From positions 5,005,001-5,069,000 of the forward strand of contig JAINUG010000026.1 in the NCBI GenBank assembly GCA_029706075.1: 64,000 nucleotides of DNA. Direction: 5' to 3'. Numbering within the stretch: the first letter of the stretch is position 1; every line of letters begins with the position of its first letter. This DNA comes from Aldrovandia affinis. Its lineage: Eukaryota; Chordata; Actinopteri; Notacanthiformes; Halosauridae. Both the position numbers and the translations under genes were made by a program. The notes below the pieces were generated by a model. That model was not told where the DNA came from, ran no database searches, and saw only the letters and a list, made by a program, of their open reading frames with translations. Below, in pieces: positions 1 through 12,878 of this stretch.

Positions 1-207
1 TAAAGTAGCATATAACTTTGGAGCTGGTGATTGCTCGTGCATCTTGCCAGCTAACTACATTCAGTACATGTTCTGCGTATCCATCCTTTAGATAGTTTAA
101 ATTAATTTCACCTTTGACCACTTACGTTTTTCAAAAATATAGATATCATTAGCTACCTAAGATGTTACTTAGCTGGAACCCACTGTTCTAAGGCTAACCA
201 TCTAGGG

Positions 208-717
208 CAGTGGTTCTCAAACTCGGTCCTGGGGACCCACTGTGTATGCTAGGTTTTGTTACAGCTAATCTTTTGATCAATTAAGGCTGTTGAAAATGTG
301 TGTAAGTTCCACCATCATTTTTCCCTTAAACTTACTTTAACACTTACTTTAGTTTCAGTGACCAGGTGTCCAGATTTTCAACAATTAGGCTCCACTGATT
401 TCACCTGTCAATCTATAATTGAATCAATTAAACAGGTTAACCTCTTTCTAAAGGAATCATGTGTCATATCGCACATTACAGAAAACGAGAGCATTAGTTG
501 ATATGACTGATTTCAAGCCCTGGGATGTGAATATGGGACATTTATTGTTCATGGCATGCATAGCTATTTCTCACATAACATGGCTTTAAGAGAGTAAACC
601 ATGCTTTGACAGAAATGAAAAGTGTCTAATTAAGAACTTATTGCTAGTAACAAGGTTGCAATTGAACGAAAACCAGCATACACAGTGGGCACCCAGGACC
701 GAGTTTGAGAACCACTG
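208..717. mobile_element. hAT-type MITE with 8-bp target duplication
   Basis: A 510-bp element is bounded by inverted repeats of about 50 bp beginning CAGTGGTTCTCAAACTCGG. The same 8 bases, ATCTAGGG, lie directly outside both ends (200-207 and 718-725). An 8-bp duplication together with a CAGNGGTTCTCAA terminus is the signature of hAT (Charlie-like) transposons. The inside is AT-rich and has no transposase, so it is non-autonomous. The perfect duplication and the well-matched ends suggest moderate age. It lies about 5 kb upstream of the agap1 start. Confidence 0.85.
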
Positions 718-725
718 ATCTAGGG

Positions 726-2332
726 TATTGTATTGTTAGCAAGGCATTTTCAGTAGTTTTTGATCAACTTCAGATTGGACACAGCATTTCACAGGAAACA
801 GAACAAACTAAAAAGTAAAGGTTTGAGCACGAAGACTTCATAAAGCCGTTAAAATGTCACTGTTCAAAGAAAACAGTTCACCACAAACATTCTGGGCTGT
901 TCGCTTAATTAGAATGCACCACAGTTTTTAGTGAGTGATAAGAACGTGACATCACAAACATGTTTGTATAACATTATTGTATATAAATGCCAAGAGACAA
1001 CACAGATATTTTAGGTTGTACAGTTTATCGAACCGAACATACAAAGTATAATTTACCTCATGGGTTGTTGAGCACATCCTCGGAGGAGAATGCAAAATCC
1101 AGCTTGAACTGTCTGACTTGACTGGACTGTGGTACAGGGTTACCAGGTCCATACAACACAAGACAACACTTTAAAAGTACCCCAATTAAATTAGGACAAA
1201 CTGCAACCTGGCAACACTATTGCAATAGACATACAGTAAGTAAGTTGCATAGAATAGCCTAACATTACCTAAATCATTCTAGGTAGAATATATTTATTCA
1301 GAATATTTATTCAATTATTCAGCGAGGTGATGCAATTCAAAAATAGCTTCTATTCCATGAATTAAAGGGAAGACCCTGAACTGAATTTCACTCTCTGGAT
1401 GAAACTGAAAAATATTCATGGGCTAAAAATAACATTGCCAGGGATTTAGTCAAAAAGCCTGTTTTAAACTGCTTCTAAAACAGGGGGCCCTAGATTTTGC
1501 AACACTTCCCAGTACATGATGCAAAAATTAAAATAAATTGTGTTGTGTACTTAAGAATTCTGTATGGCACTTTGACCCCTCGTTTATACAAGCAATTTTA
1601 ATTCTGACCAGAAGGGGGGGCTAGATAGATAACTTTTCCCCATATTTACTTGTAATTGTCCTTTGTCCGCAAAAAAATAGATTAAAAATGGTGGGCCGAA
1701 TTTGCTGTATTCCTCTTGTTTCATCATGAAAATGAGAAGGCCTTACATTTTCCCTGTTGTTACTGTTGTTGTTAATGTGCTGCAGTGTGTGAAAATCAAT
1801 AAAAATTATTTCACCAAAGTGGTCTTGTGAGAACCAAACGCTTAACTGAGATACATTTCCACAGACCCCAGAGAGAATTATTGCTTGTTACCAATTTGTC
1901 CATAATGTAATGAGAAATGTTTATGCCTGTATGCCTCTGTGCATACATCATTGCAGTTTAGAGAATAGTTGCCACCAGCCATGTTGGCAGACATGATAAA
2001 CATCACTGCCCCTCCATTTTGTAAGCATTATGAGGACTGTGACAACAAACTAAGGAAACAACCAGCCTGCTCTATGCTAAGTCTTTTCAATCAGTCGTCT
2101 ACAAATCACCTTGCCAGGCCCCAAGGCAAGGTTTGTGTTTAATGGTTGCAATGGTGATATTTGTCACCATTTTGTAATATTGTAATATATAGATATTTCT
2201 TTCAGTGAATAGAGTTTGAATTTAAAATTCAAGTCTTAAAAATTAAACATTTCCTCCTTTAAAAATGAATGTAAACAAACAATTGAAATAACGATAAAGC
2301 GGATACTAACATTTTAAATATTAAGTGATCTT

Positions 2333-2369
<37 letters not shown>

Positions 2370-4990
2370 ACACACAAAACAATGGGTGTTTTCTCACCTC
2401 AGAAAATGATTATATTTGAATGTCCATGAAACCTGTTTTTTGTTCTCTTATGGAACAAATTTAGTTTTGTGCTCAGATTTTCTTTATGTAGAATTGTATT
2501 TGTGGATGGATCCGAAAATAAATCCATGTGATGTGTATCATTCTCAAGTGACATTGCAAATGTTATCCTTAACATGTAATCTATGAGCAAAAATGAGAAA
2601 CAGCATGCTAGCCAAAGTCTCTAATGCGCACACCAAATTCAAATTAGGTATATATAGCATACCATGCTATTAAGACTAATACAAATTGGCTCAAGTCTAA
2701 CAAAAGATATTCTCTTGCAAAAGATTGTGGTGATAAAGACTTATGGTGTTATAACCAAATGCTGTCCCACAAAGGAAGGATAAATCATACAGAAAATGAA
2801 GTGATTTCTATAAAGTGTACCAGAAGGTCACATAAACTGTTGAGGCTCAAACAAAACTCCATTATTTTATGTGATAATTATCCAAGGGTCTCTTAGTGTG
2901 CTACTTAGTGTTGTACAATGTTGACAATGTGCCCAGTTGGTAAGGCCACTGTATCAAAATGTATGTTTCACTTGATGAGCATGTAATTCCATCAAAACCA
3001 GCGATATTCTATGAATGAAATAATACAAAAATGATACGTTTTGATTTTCATAGTATTATTTATTGCAAACGCCGGCACTTTATCTTAACCTCGATCTTGA
3101 TACCCAGTGAGACATGTGAAACTGATTTGATGGATGCCTTTGCTTCCTGAGACTGCATACTGAACTGCATTCTATTTGTCTGGCATGTTTTGCTTTCAAC
3201 CTGACTTATCACCAGTCTTGTGCTGATAAGACAATATAGACTGAAATGACCTACAAGGTCATTGTGAAAGGACACATTAAAATGTGTATCACGGGAGCAA
3301 CAAGAACAGAAACATGGGTATAGAACCAAGAATAGAAACAGAAAATAAGTTCAAAGCTGAAAAGCAGTGATAACATTTGAGGACAGTTAGGTTATTGCAG
3401 TAATTGTAGCCTACACATAGCACCAAACAATTATCCTTAAAAGCAACCTGCCTATACTGTACAAGATGCACAGAGTTCATAGTAATGATCTGTAAGACAG
3501 AGAACTATTGTGTCTCAGTGCTCACATGGTGCCAAATAATGATCCACAAGTACTTTGCATCATGCTACACATGGTGCCTAACCAACATTATTTCATTATT
3601 TCACTTATGTTTATATCAGAATTCACTCAGATTTAAGTGATCAGTTGCTGTGTGATAGATGTGAGGATCTGTCCAGGTTCTTGGTACCAAGGTGAAACCT
3701 GAAACCTGAGGTGTGTGTTTACCGTAGGAGGCATTGAAAGTGATTTCTGCAGTTTCTGCAGTTTCTGCAGGGGGGGTGTTATGTGTGGATGCAGCGAAGG
3801 AGAGGAGAAGAGCCCTTCCAAGTTTCAGTTTCACATAAATGATAAGTTATTTGGGTTTTTTTTGTGCCAGAATGTATGTAATACAAGCTACTCCACATAT
3901 CCAGGCTTACATTGTTATAGTATCAATGGACAGTTCCACCTAAAGAAAAACCAACACACAAACAAACAAAACACCAAAATCCAAGTCATATAATGAAGTA
4001 CATGTAATTTTGCCTGAATGATCCATAAACCAAATGTTTTATTTTAGGCCATAATTTCCCCAGTTTATAAATGTAATTTATATCCATTAGTTCATAAAGT
4101 TTGATTTTCAGTTTTTTGTAGGAGTACATTTTTATTTACTCAACCCAGATTATGCAAATAATTAAATAAAGTTTGGGATTAGAAAGGCACAATTCATGAA
4201 TTCCCCACTATACCTTTATTGAGTGCCTACTTTTGGATCTTTAAGGATATCAATTTTCTGTGAGTAAATAGTAAGCTTTGAAGACTTGATATTGCTATAT
4301 ATATTTTAATTTATTGTTCGAATTATATGCCTTGACATGGGCCTGATAAGAACTCAAATCAATCGTGTAATTTGTGTACACGGTGCAAAGTAGATGTTAA
4401 TGTGGACAACATTTAACTAGCTCTTAATTTCACCTCCTATCAGCCAATCTGTGGCAGTTTCTACGCTTTTTAATATATCTCTGAAGGCGACTATTACTTT
4501 TGTAGTTTCACCAGCTGGACTATTGCACTCCCTCACATTTAATGTTTACAATTATTATTGGATTACAAATTGATATTAAGGAAAAGTTCCATAGCTCGGT
4601 CGTAATTAAACTTCAACAGATGTTTATCATACCCGCGATAGAGTAGACCTAATTCAATTATCACAGACAAAATTATCCAGCGTTCTCGCATTTGATATTT
4701 TCATTACATCTTGTTTGATAAATAAATAAGACGTAGTTGCGCTTCTAACTAAGAAACGTGCATCTCCTGCAGTGTACCTGTGATATTATTGCTTCTGGTG
4801 ATATACCGCATTTGGCTGGAATGTTCCAACAATGCTGCTCAGTTAATTTTAATAATGAAATTGTCTGTCGGGATGGCATGATGTGTTGTGCCACAATGTC
4901 TACACGAATGTCCAATGAAGCCGCGCCATAAAAACGTAGTAGTCAGGATAGCCACTTTTTGGTCAGGACGTAAAGCCAGGAGCTATCCTG
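726..4990. other. Upstream intergenic DNA, no gene seen
   Basis: AT-rich, apparently single-copy sequence. It holds a CA microsatellite (2336-2367) and three tandem TTTCTGCAG units near 3746-3773. The open frames are short, overlap on both strands and resemble no protein I know. I see no exon here. Confidence 0.6.
2336..2367. repeat. (AC)16 microsatellite
   Basis: Thirty-two bases of uninterrupted AC dinucleotide. Confidence 0.95.
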
Positions 4991-5963
4991 AATCCGTATT
5001 ATGTATAATTTGCCAGTATTGTACAGGTTCTACGCAACGCCTGCGCAGCACTGATCCCCGTGAACTAATACCAGGAGACGTTCAAGGAATGAGCAGGCGC
5101 AGTGATGTCAGACGTTGGAGGAAGAAAATTCCACCCATCCACTGCATACGGAGTAGGGAGAGGAAATACTGTAGTTGCTATTGTAATTAGTAGCTGGTAT
5201 TATTATTGTTATATGTAGTCTTCTCTCATTCGATTGTGCCATGTGGGGCCGAATCGGAGCTGGGGTAGCTATCCAACGCTAGCAACCAAGATTAGTTAGC
5301 TGTAAGGCATGACAAGGGGTCGGCTGAGTCACCAGGAGTTCTGCCTCCTTGTCCAGCAATAGCCAGCGAGCAGTCGGAGGGCCTGCTACTCTATATTGGG
5401 AACTCAGGACTATAGCCTGTATATATTTCAACTTTGTAGCTAAGAACCTTGCGCAAATTGTTTTGTGATTTCATATTCCTGTAATCCAATGTGAAAGTCG
5501 GAGTGTGGATATGGGGAAGCGGAGTCGGGCCGACTGTGGAACACTGTCGCTCCGAGGAACTGGAATCAGGGGGGCGCAGTTTCTTCCCCCAGCGTTAGGG
5601 CTTCTATTTTGGGATCTGCTGTTTGGAATTACAACATTGTGCACCGTCTCTCAGGCACTTAACATCTGAGAAGCAGAAATATTAGCAAACGTTACAAGAC
5701 CACACTTGTCTGTGTGCGCTAGTCAACTAGCTAGCTGGTTCGGGGGGTAGCGAACGTTACAGTCGATAGCCAGCTAGCTAGCCAGTTCGGAACGTTAGCT
5801 AGCTAGCTGTCAGTAGTAAGCTAATCGATAAAAATTTTTAGGGAACGTTCGCTGGCTAACATTTTTTTCATTTCGTAAAATACGTCCATTTTGCTAGCTA
5901 GAAGGCTAGCTACCTACGTGGATGTAGATTAAGAACAATACAAGGACAAAAACGACTGCTAAA
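4991..5963 (+). promoter_or_regulatory. Probable agap1 short-isoform promoter and 5'UTR
   Basis: This stretch before the first coding ATG has more CpG than the flank, notably 5040-5110 and 5505-5600. It carries CTGCGCAG and AGGCGCAGTG motifs (about 5042 and 5094), which loosely resemble NRF1 half-sites, and a TGATGTCA ATF/CRE-like site near 5102. No convincing TATA box is seen, as is common for housekeeping or CpG promoters. The part from about 5700 is full of GCTAGC-type tetranucleotide repeats. The transcription start cannot be fixed from sequence alone. The assignment rests on position and base composition. Confidence 0.4.
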
Positions 5964-6126
5964 ATGAATTATCAACAACACCTTGCCAACTCGGCTGCCA
6001 TTCGAGCCGAAATCCAGAGGTTCGAATCCGTCCATCCGAACATCTACTCCATCTACGAACTCTTGGAGCGAGTTGAGGAGCCGATTCTGCAGAATCAAAT
6101 TCGAGAGCATGTCATCGCCATCGAAG
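5964..6126 (+). CDS. agap1: agap1 exon 1 (short isoform), N-terminus of AGAP1
   Basis: First coding exon of AGAP1, a multidomain Arf GTPase-activating protein (GTPase-like domain, split PH domain, ArfGAP zinc finger, ankyrin repeats). In mammals it acts on Arf1 and works with AP-3 in endosomal traffic. The exon encodes 54 residues plus one base: MNYQQHLANSAAIRAE followed by QRFESVHPNIYSIYELLERV and EEPILQNQIREHVIAIE. As I recall the vertebrate AGAP1 N-terminus, this is nearly identical. The paralogue AGAP3 instead reads IYDLIERIEDLALQNQ here, so AGAP1 is the better call. The exon ends GAAG before GTAAGA, in phase 1. The next base pair AY would complete an Asp codon, as in the known IED-AFVNSQEW junction. 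The ATG is preceded by AAA, a good Kozak purine at -3. The remaining exons are outside the window. Confidence 0.93.
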
Positions 6127-7535
6127 GTAAGACAACATTTCAGAATTGTGCATTACATTGGTCGCCGAGAACTAGCTAGCTAGTAGTTGTCGACAATCAT
6201 CAGATAGAGAAGGTAACCTAGCTTTCAAGGTACATAGCGCTAACTATCTGAATTGAGCCCGTGACGGTGATACTGTGGCTTCCTCACTAGCTATAACCAT
6301 GCATGTTACACTTTTAATGTTGCCAGCTTTGAGTTATTGGTTTGAATTTGTTTGGTCATTGTGCCAATATACCCCAATTCTTTGTGGGATATTGACCTAA
6401 GTTCGCTAGCTACTGGTTTTATTTAAACGGCTTTGTTGTCGCTTGTCATCATTATGTGTACGAGTATACGTAGCTAACATTGGCTAACTAGCTTGCTATT
6501 TTTTGTTTTCGCCTGCAGTGCAAGCTACTACGTTCACGTTACCTGAAGTACTGTAGTTACCAAGTTAGTTGCAGCTGGTTAGCTACCAAGCCTCGCTAGC
6601 TAGATCATTGTTACATATATTTTCTAGTCAGATAGCTAGATGTGATCTAACCAGCAAGGTCATGCTAACCCACCATTTGTTTAAAACATATGTGTAATAT
6701 TCACACTGAATGTAAAAATAGTGTGGTTAAAATATTAACTAGGTAGCTGCTTTTAATGGCTAAGTTAACTGTTGGCAAGTTTAAAAAATGTTGTTGCCTA
6801 GCGTTATTTGAGACTATATAATACATGGCTCATTATACTGTTGTTGGATAGTTAACGTTAGCTAAATGAAATATTGTTTAGAATACTAACTAGCTAGCGC
6901 TGGTGTCTGCATCACATTGTAGGTAGCTAGTTATCTACAGTTGTTAATCACTAGGTCACGTAGCTCTCCATCATTTTCTGTCTCGTTTCCGCATCTAAAG
7001 TCAAATTACACAATTGGTAGATGTTGTTGATAACAATTGCTAATTAGATGAATTCTGTGGTGGGACTGTCCCTCGGGATCAATTCACAATAAAGAAGTTC
7101 TGGAAGCGTGCATCGTGGGCATATTTTAGGCAGCGTTGCAAATGTTTAAAAGCCCATCAACCGTACCATCGAATATATCTGGACTGCTTTACCGCAATGT
7201 ATTTGCAAGGTAGTAAAATTACCTACCTTGGAGAGTAAAGGTTATGTCGATGTTGCATCAGTGCAAGATAGTTGATCGGCCATGTGGATTTTATAAATAT
7301 TAGCTCGATTGCTTTGTATCGAAACAATGAATGTCAATTGTGTAGACACAGACATTGGTCAAATAAAGGCAATGTTCTGCATAGCATTAACGGACAATAG
7401 TGACCCAGCCAGGTTGGGTTTGAAGTCAACAAAATATAATTATAATTATTTGGTTTTGCCTTGTTTCTGAAAAAAATAAACGCACACAAGTAAATATGTT
7501 GCACAGTCATAATAGAAACAGCAGCAGGGACCACC

Positions 7536-7715
7536 AATAGTGTTGAAGTGCCATGCTCCTAACTAGAAGATTGCAGGTTCAAGTTCCAGGTGGGCCACTG
7601 CAATTGTACCCTTGAGTAAAGTACATAACCTGATTTGCTTCAGTGGGTATCCAGCTGTACAAATTGATCATATGTAAAGGATGTGAGCTATTCTAGTCAA
7701 GGGCATCTGCAAAGA
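7536..7715 (+). mobile_element. Diverged tRNA-derived SINE (V-SINE-like)
   Basis: The segment matches the same SINE seen complete at 52260-52479 on the other strand. It has a tRNA-like head with a B-box-like GCAGGTTCAAGTTCC, then GTACCCTTGAGTAAAGTAC, GCTTCAGT and ATCCAGCTGTAC, and a worn tail GGGCATCTGC. Divergence is high, so this is an old copy. No target duplication is evident. Confidence 0.7.
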
Positions 7716-10700
7716 AAAAACAATGCCTGTCTTGGGCAGAATCCCCTCTGTAGACAAATAAAAGGGCCACCAAATTAATTTTGAAAATTAGTTAATTTTT
7801 TTATTGCTGGGGGGGCGGTGTAAGCTTTAGGAATAGAGAATTGATTCATAAATGTCTTACACAATGCACCAGATGGGGCACACATCCTAAACCCAATTAT
7901 TTGATTCTTGGTACAGATGGCATTGACCATTTATCAATCAGTTGAGCAGGGTGTTAGTTCAGTGAAGCGCTTCTCAGTTGTAGGTTTGCTGCTCTTCTCT
8001 TCTCTCATGAATGTTTTAATTGAATTGCCCTAAGTAGTCACAAGTTAACTCTGCCAAGTCTTGAGATGGATGCGCTTATTGTAAGTCTTGCTTGTTTACT
8101 GGATTCAGGATTTTCGGGAGTGCAACAGGGTTACCCTATTTAAAGCAATTCTTGTGTTTTGGAATTCACAAATCTCTTTAAGGCAAGGACTCCAAAAGTT
8201 TATTGGTGGAAAAATAGTTCGGCTATACTCTGGGGGGGGTTAATCAGATTAGTGCTTATTTCACTATCTTTTAAAAATGTGTACAGCATTTCTGTAGTCC
8301 TGGCAGTAGGCTTATCTTAAGTAATGTTGCTAAGATATGTTGCACCCAACAACAATTACATGTTGTTTGGCTAAAGCCTTTTGGTCCCAAGTGTTTTTAT
8401 ATTCTCTCCCATATTGTGTAGTGCTGTAGGAAGCTCTTCAGACTTAAACCAGTGTGAGGAACAGATGATAGTCTCTTAGCATAATATTGAGTGCTTTACA
8501 GTGTCTGATGTACGATTGGGTGAAGCATTGTGGGCAGCATTTACCTTTGAAAATAGAATGGGATGGGAGTGTTGAGTTGTTGTTGGGAATGCAAGTTTGT
8601 TAAGGTTGCAGGGCCAAGGTCCTGGTGCATCAGTGCCGTCCTACCATTGAGTAAGTCAATTAGCGTTTGCTTGTCTTGCACTGTCATGTAGGAGTAGTTG
8701 GTACTGCCATTATGTCTAAATAACAGATACTGTTGGTTGTTGATGAAAACAGTCATGGGATGTAAGGATGTTAACCATTATCTGAGTATACTATTTGTTT
8801 ACTTGTTAATGGCTGTTTGACTGATAACGCGTAAAATAACTCTTCCCTTTGGTTCCGAAACATTCTATTTTTGCTCGATCAATGAAACAGAATACTTGGG
8901 AATGTAATATCTGTGGTTATGGGAAAAGTGGCTGTACAGGTGTGGCAGGGGGCAAGCCCCTTTTGCTCACCACCTGCTATGAAACACCGCTTTGGGTGAA
9001 TCCTGCAAGTGAAGCTTTGCATTGCATTCTGCAATAACTGTTAGGGCTTAAACGTCAGGAGCCAAAAGACCATCAACACGGATATGGCCATTCTTTAAGA
9101 GCCAGTGCGCAATAAGTACTGCAACCAGTGGGCCTCCATACAGATGGGATCACGTTTGCTTTGAAGACCTTCAGTGGCTCCCCACTCATCCCTTGTTTGA
9201 CAGATGGCAAATCCTATTCTGAAAAACTGACGAATAGAAAAAAATGCATCCCATGCACTGTAACCCCAGACAGCTGTGCGTTCTTTAATGCAACGGATGA
9301 TATTCTGCTGAAAAATGGGAGGGGGTGGGAGAGTGGGAGTGGGAGGGAAAAAAAAGCGAGATCGCTGCAGAATCGGGGGAAACAGAGTTGTCACACCAAA
9401 CATCACCACTTACATAACGGTCAACATCCTGAGAACGTTTAAGAGGTGCTTTTAGATAATTAAAGCATGTTCGATGTTACACAACCACAAGGGCTTACAG
9501 TGTCCCAGGCATCTGTGCGAAGGTAGCGTATCGTTGCAGCTTGTCCGACTTTAAAGGCCAACCTGTTCCAAGAGTGCGAGAACGTCCATTCAATCGTTTT
9601 TGAGGCACTGACCAGCAGGGTACAACTGCACGAAACAATGATAACGGAGGATTGCAAACACCTTTTCTCATTTTTGGTATCATTTAGATCGGTGGATGAG
9701 CCTTCATCATGCATCATATCCCGGCAGAGGCATGGTCGAAGCAGAAATATTAGGCCTAAGTCAAAGGAAAGGGAGAGTGAGAGCCATTATAGTGGATGAT
9801 AAAATGATCAAATTCTCGCTGGTTTCAATAAAGATGTTCTGTCTTGGATAATGTTTGTCCTGGATCCTGTAAGGGTGGTTTCTCATGTGAAATAAACACT
9901 ACAACCTTTCCCATTTACTCTGTCTGTTATATCTCTTTGTGGGATGAGGTTTTCTGGTTTTCTGGATGATCACTTGGAGTTATCATAGTTTGTTATTGCC
10001 ATCAACAGTAGCTTGCCAGGGACCAAAACAGTATATTTCTGTGATGCAAATGTGTTCCATAGACAATGAAGGAATGAAAAATGTTTATCCAACATCACAA
10101 AACTTCCTCTTTGCTTGTTAACCAGGCAATACGTGATAACTAAAAACAAAGGAGGCTATAGTCTTATCTCCTACTAGTAAAACCTACATCCTATCTGACT
10201 CTGGTAGCCTATGTTCCTCAGTTTCAGAGGGGAAAAAAATATATAAACTTGTGTTCACAGTTGTCACCCCAGTTGCCTAGGGGGCAGTCCGAATGATAAA
10301 TCCCTTTGAAGAATGGCCTCATAAAGCCATCACGTGATATTTGCCAGATTTCCCCAGAGAAATGCTGCCACTCTTATTGCATTTTAAGGGAAGAAACATC
10401 ATTTTGTCATATTGATACACTATTGCTTTCTTAATGTCTGTGGTCCTTTGGGATCTGTATTCTTTTCTGCTGGTTGGATTTATTTTTTCACGATTGACAG
10501 ATTTTTTGGTAAAAAAAAAGTTCTTTTTCTTTTTCTTGTGTTGCATGTTCATGACAGAAATAACAGACCAAAGAAAAACACACATTCTACCAAAATGCCT
10601 TGAATGTGGAGCCAAGAGAAACAAGTTCCCCAAACAAAGACTGGAATAAATGTAAATGGGCTAACTCTCACATCGAGGCAACATATTTTCTCCAAATGCT

Positions 10701-11694
10701 TTTATGGGCGAAATGAGTGATGTTTTGGTCAACTTCAAGTCTTGGTTGTGGTTGAGTTCTCATTTTGATGTCGGAGTTATTGACATATTACAAAAATAAA
10801 AGGCCAGGAAAAAGCTGACAGACCAACATATCCGAATGGTTTTAATCAATGGCTTCACAATAGACAGAATAAGAACTAAGCATTGTGACACCTGTATGTG
10901 GGAGACATATTGTCAAAGTCAGATTTTTCTGATTTAGGCTACTCTAAGATTTTACTCTGTATACAGTTGTTTTGCAGAGTAACTAAAATGCAATTAAACT
11001 ATTTTAGGAGTCAAAACTGAGTGTCTTTCTCCTTAATTATTTTTAATGTATCTGGCTCCCGGCCCTCAAATTTGTAGTTCTTGTGGCAAGTATTCTGCTT
11101 TTGCAGCAAGTTGTAGAATTGGCTAAATGAACCGTTCGTGCTTGTCACTAAGCTACATAATGGTTTTCCAGATAATAAGATCTCAGCTTTTGTAATCCGT
11201 ACTGTATTTCAGAATATAGCCTACAATTATGCGTTTACAGTAATTCTTATTATTGTAACATTAATCATTAAAGCAGCCATTAAGGATTAACCAGCTAACC
11301 AGTTAATCGTTGATATCCCCTAAGTAGCAGTCATGCTGTGCTTGAAAAGAATATTACATTTTCCTGCTGATTTTGGGCCAGTGTGGTCCCTGTCTGCTAA
11401 GTATTTTGGGGCTTTAATGTACTATACTGTACCAGGCGCTTAGTAAATGAACATTGCAATCATAGGAGAACCATCAGTTTTTGATGCTAGTCACCGTGTA
11501 AGATTCCCACCCCCTCTCTAAAACTGCCCATCTAATCTTCCCCCAGTTTAATTGGCTCATAATTCCCTCCCTCTCCACCTCAGTGGGTGTGTGGTGAGCA
11601 TTCTGGTGCAAAATGGCAGCCGTGCATGGTAGCTGTCCACCCAAGTGGTGGCTAATTATCATTGGTGGTGGTTGAGTTGGTCTTCCCCCACCTA
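7716..11694. other. Intronic DNA, no gene seen
   Basis: No exon or identifiable transposon. There are short homopolymer runs (G near 8230, A near 10500), a purine-rich patch at 9310-9360 and ordinary AT-rich single-copy sequence. Two overlapping opposite-strand frames at about 9095-9442 resemble nothing known. Confidence 0.55.
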
Positions 11695-12878
11695 CACTAC
11701 CGGTCAAACGTTTTAGAACACCGCCATTTTTCCAGTTTTTACTGAAATTTAAGCAGTTCAAGTCCAGTGAATAACTTGAAATGGTACAAAGGTAAGCGGT
11801 AAACTGCCAGAGGTAAAAAAACCAACTAGGTTACCAAAAACTGAAAAATAATGTAAATTAAGCCTTGAAAGTTGATGCAAACAATTCCAACAGTGTCCCA
11901 ACTTTTGTTGATTACTTACAAACCCTCTGTCTGTATAAAAGCAGTGTTGGAACAGACTGTGTTACTGTGAAGCATTACTTGGACAGTATTGCACTGCAGG
12001 AAGTAGTATATTGCTATCATAATGGCGAGAAAAAGGCAATTAACAAAGGAAGACAGACAGACCATTATAACCCTTAAAAGTGTGGGTCTTTCCTTTAGAG
12101 AAATTGCAAAGAAGGCCAAGGTGTCAGTGAGTACAGTTTCCTACACCATCAAAAGGCCCTTGGAAACTGGAGGAAACAGGAAGAGGTCTGGCAGACCCAA
12201 AGCCACCACAAAATCAGAAGACAAGTTTCTGACAGTCAACAGCTTGCGTGATAGGCGGCTCACAGGACAACAGCTTCAAGCACAGCTTAACACTGGTCGA
12301 AGTAAGGAAGTCTCAGTTTCGACTGTGAAGAGAAGACTTCGAGCTGCAGGTTTGACAGGTCGAGTGGCGGTAAGAAAGCGATTGCTAAGAGGGCAAAATA
12401 AGAAAAGGCAGCTTGCCTGGGCCAGTGGGCCATGAAGCACGCCAGTGGACTACTGAAGACTGGAAGAAGGTCTTATCGTTTCATCACGCAGGGTTTTTGT
12501 ACGCCGTCGAGTAAGCGAAAGGATGGTTCCTCAGTGTGTGACACCAACTGTCAAACTTGGAGGAGGAAGCGATCTGGGGGTTCTTTTGCTGGATCCAGAG
12601 TCGGCAACTTGCACAGAGTGGCTGGCACCCTGAACCGAAAGGGCTACCACAGCATTTTGCAGCGCCATGCAATACCCTCTGGTCTACGCCTAGTTGGTCA
12701 GGGGTTCACCCTACAGCAAGATAATGACCCTAAACATACCTCCAGGCTATGTCAGAACTACCTTAGAAGAAAAGAACAAGACGGTAGGCTTCAAATCATG
12801 GAATGGCCAGCACAGTCTCCAGACTTAAGTGCAACACATTTGTGGGAACTTCTGCAACAGTGTTGGGAAGAACTTTCC
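11695..12878 (+). mobile_element. Tc1-like element, copy A (5' complete, 3' truncated)
   Basis: It begins CACTACCGGTCAAACG directly after a TA, as in the sibling copies. It is the only copy with a complete 5' region: the terminal repeat, about 150 bp of leader, and the transposase start. Similarity to copies B and D stops at about 12878, where a different repeat begins, and the 3' terminal inverted repeat is gone. The copy is therefore immobile by itself. Confidence 0.85.
12022..12878 (+). pseudogene. Tc1-like transposase, broken (copy A)
   Basis: Tc1/mariner transposases cut and paste DNA between terminal repeats at TA sites. The first frame (12022-12435, 137 residues) starts MARKRQLTKEDRQTIITLK and contains the paired-like helix-turn-helix (SFREIAKKAKVSVSTV), a GRP basic link (KRSGRPKATT) and the second helix-turn-helix region. 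A shifted frame (12432-12941) carries the catalytic half, including QQDNDPKHTS and WPAQSPDL. Compared with the siblings, deletions remove the WTDES segment (first Asp) and a stretch of about 60 bases after SPDL that held the catalytic Glu. The DNA-binding half is intact and the catalytic half is destroyed. Confidence 0.85.

Noticed and set aside
4888-5190. A 100-codon + strand frame in the agap1 promoter
   Set aside because: It has no similarity I know, no splice context, and lies in CpG-rich promoter DNA where chance frames are longer.
5964-6126. AGAP3 rather than AGAP1
   Set aside because: The stretch YSIYELLERVEEP fits AGAP1 as I recall it; AGAP3 has IYDLIERIEDLA there. The MNYQQ start also fits AGAP1.
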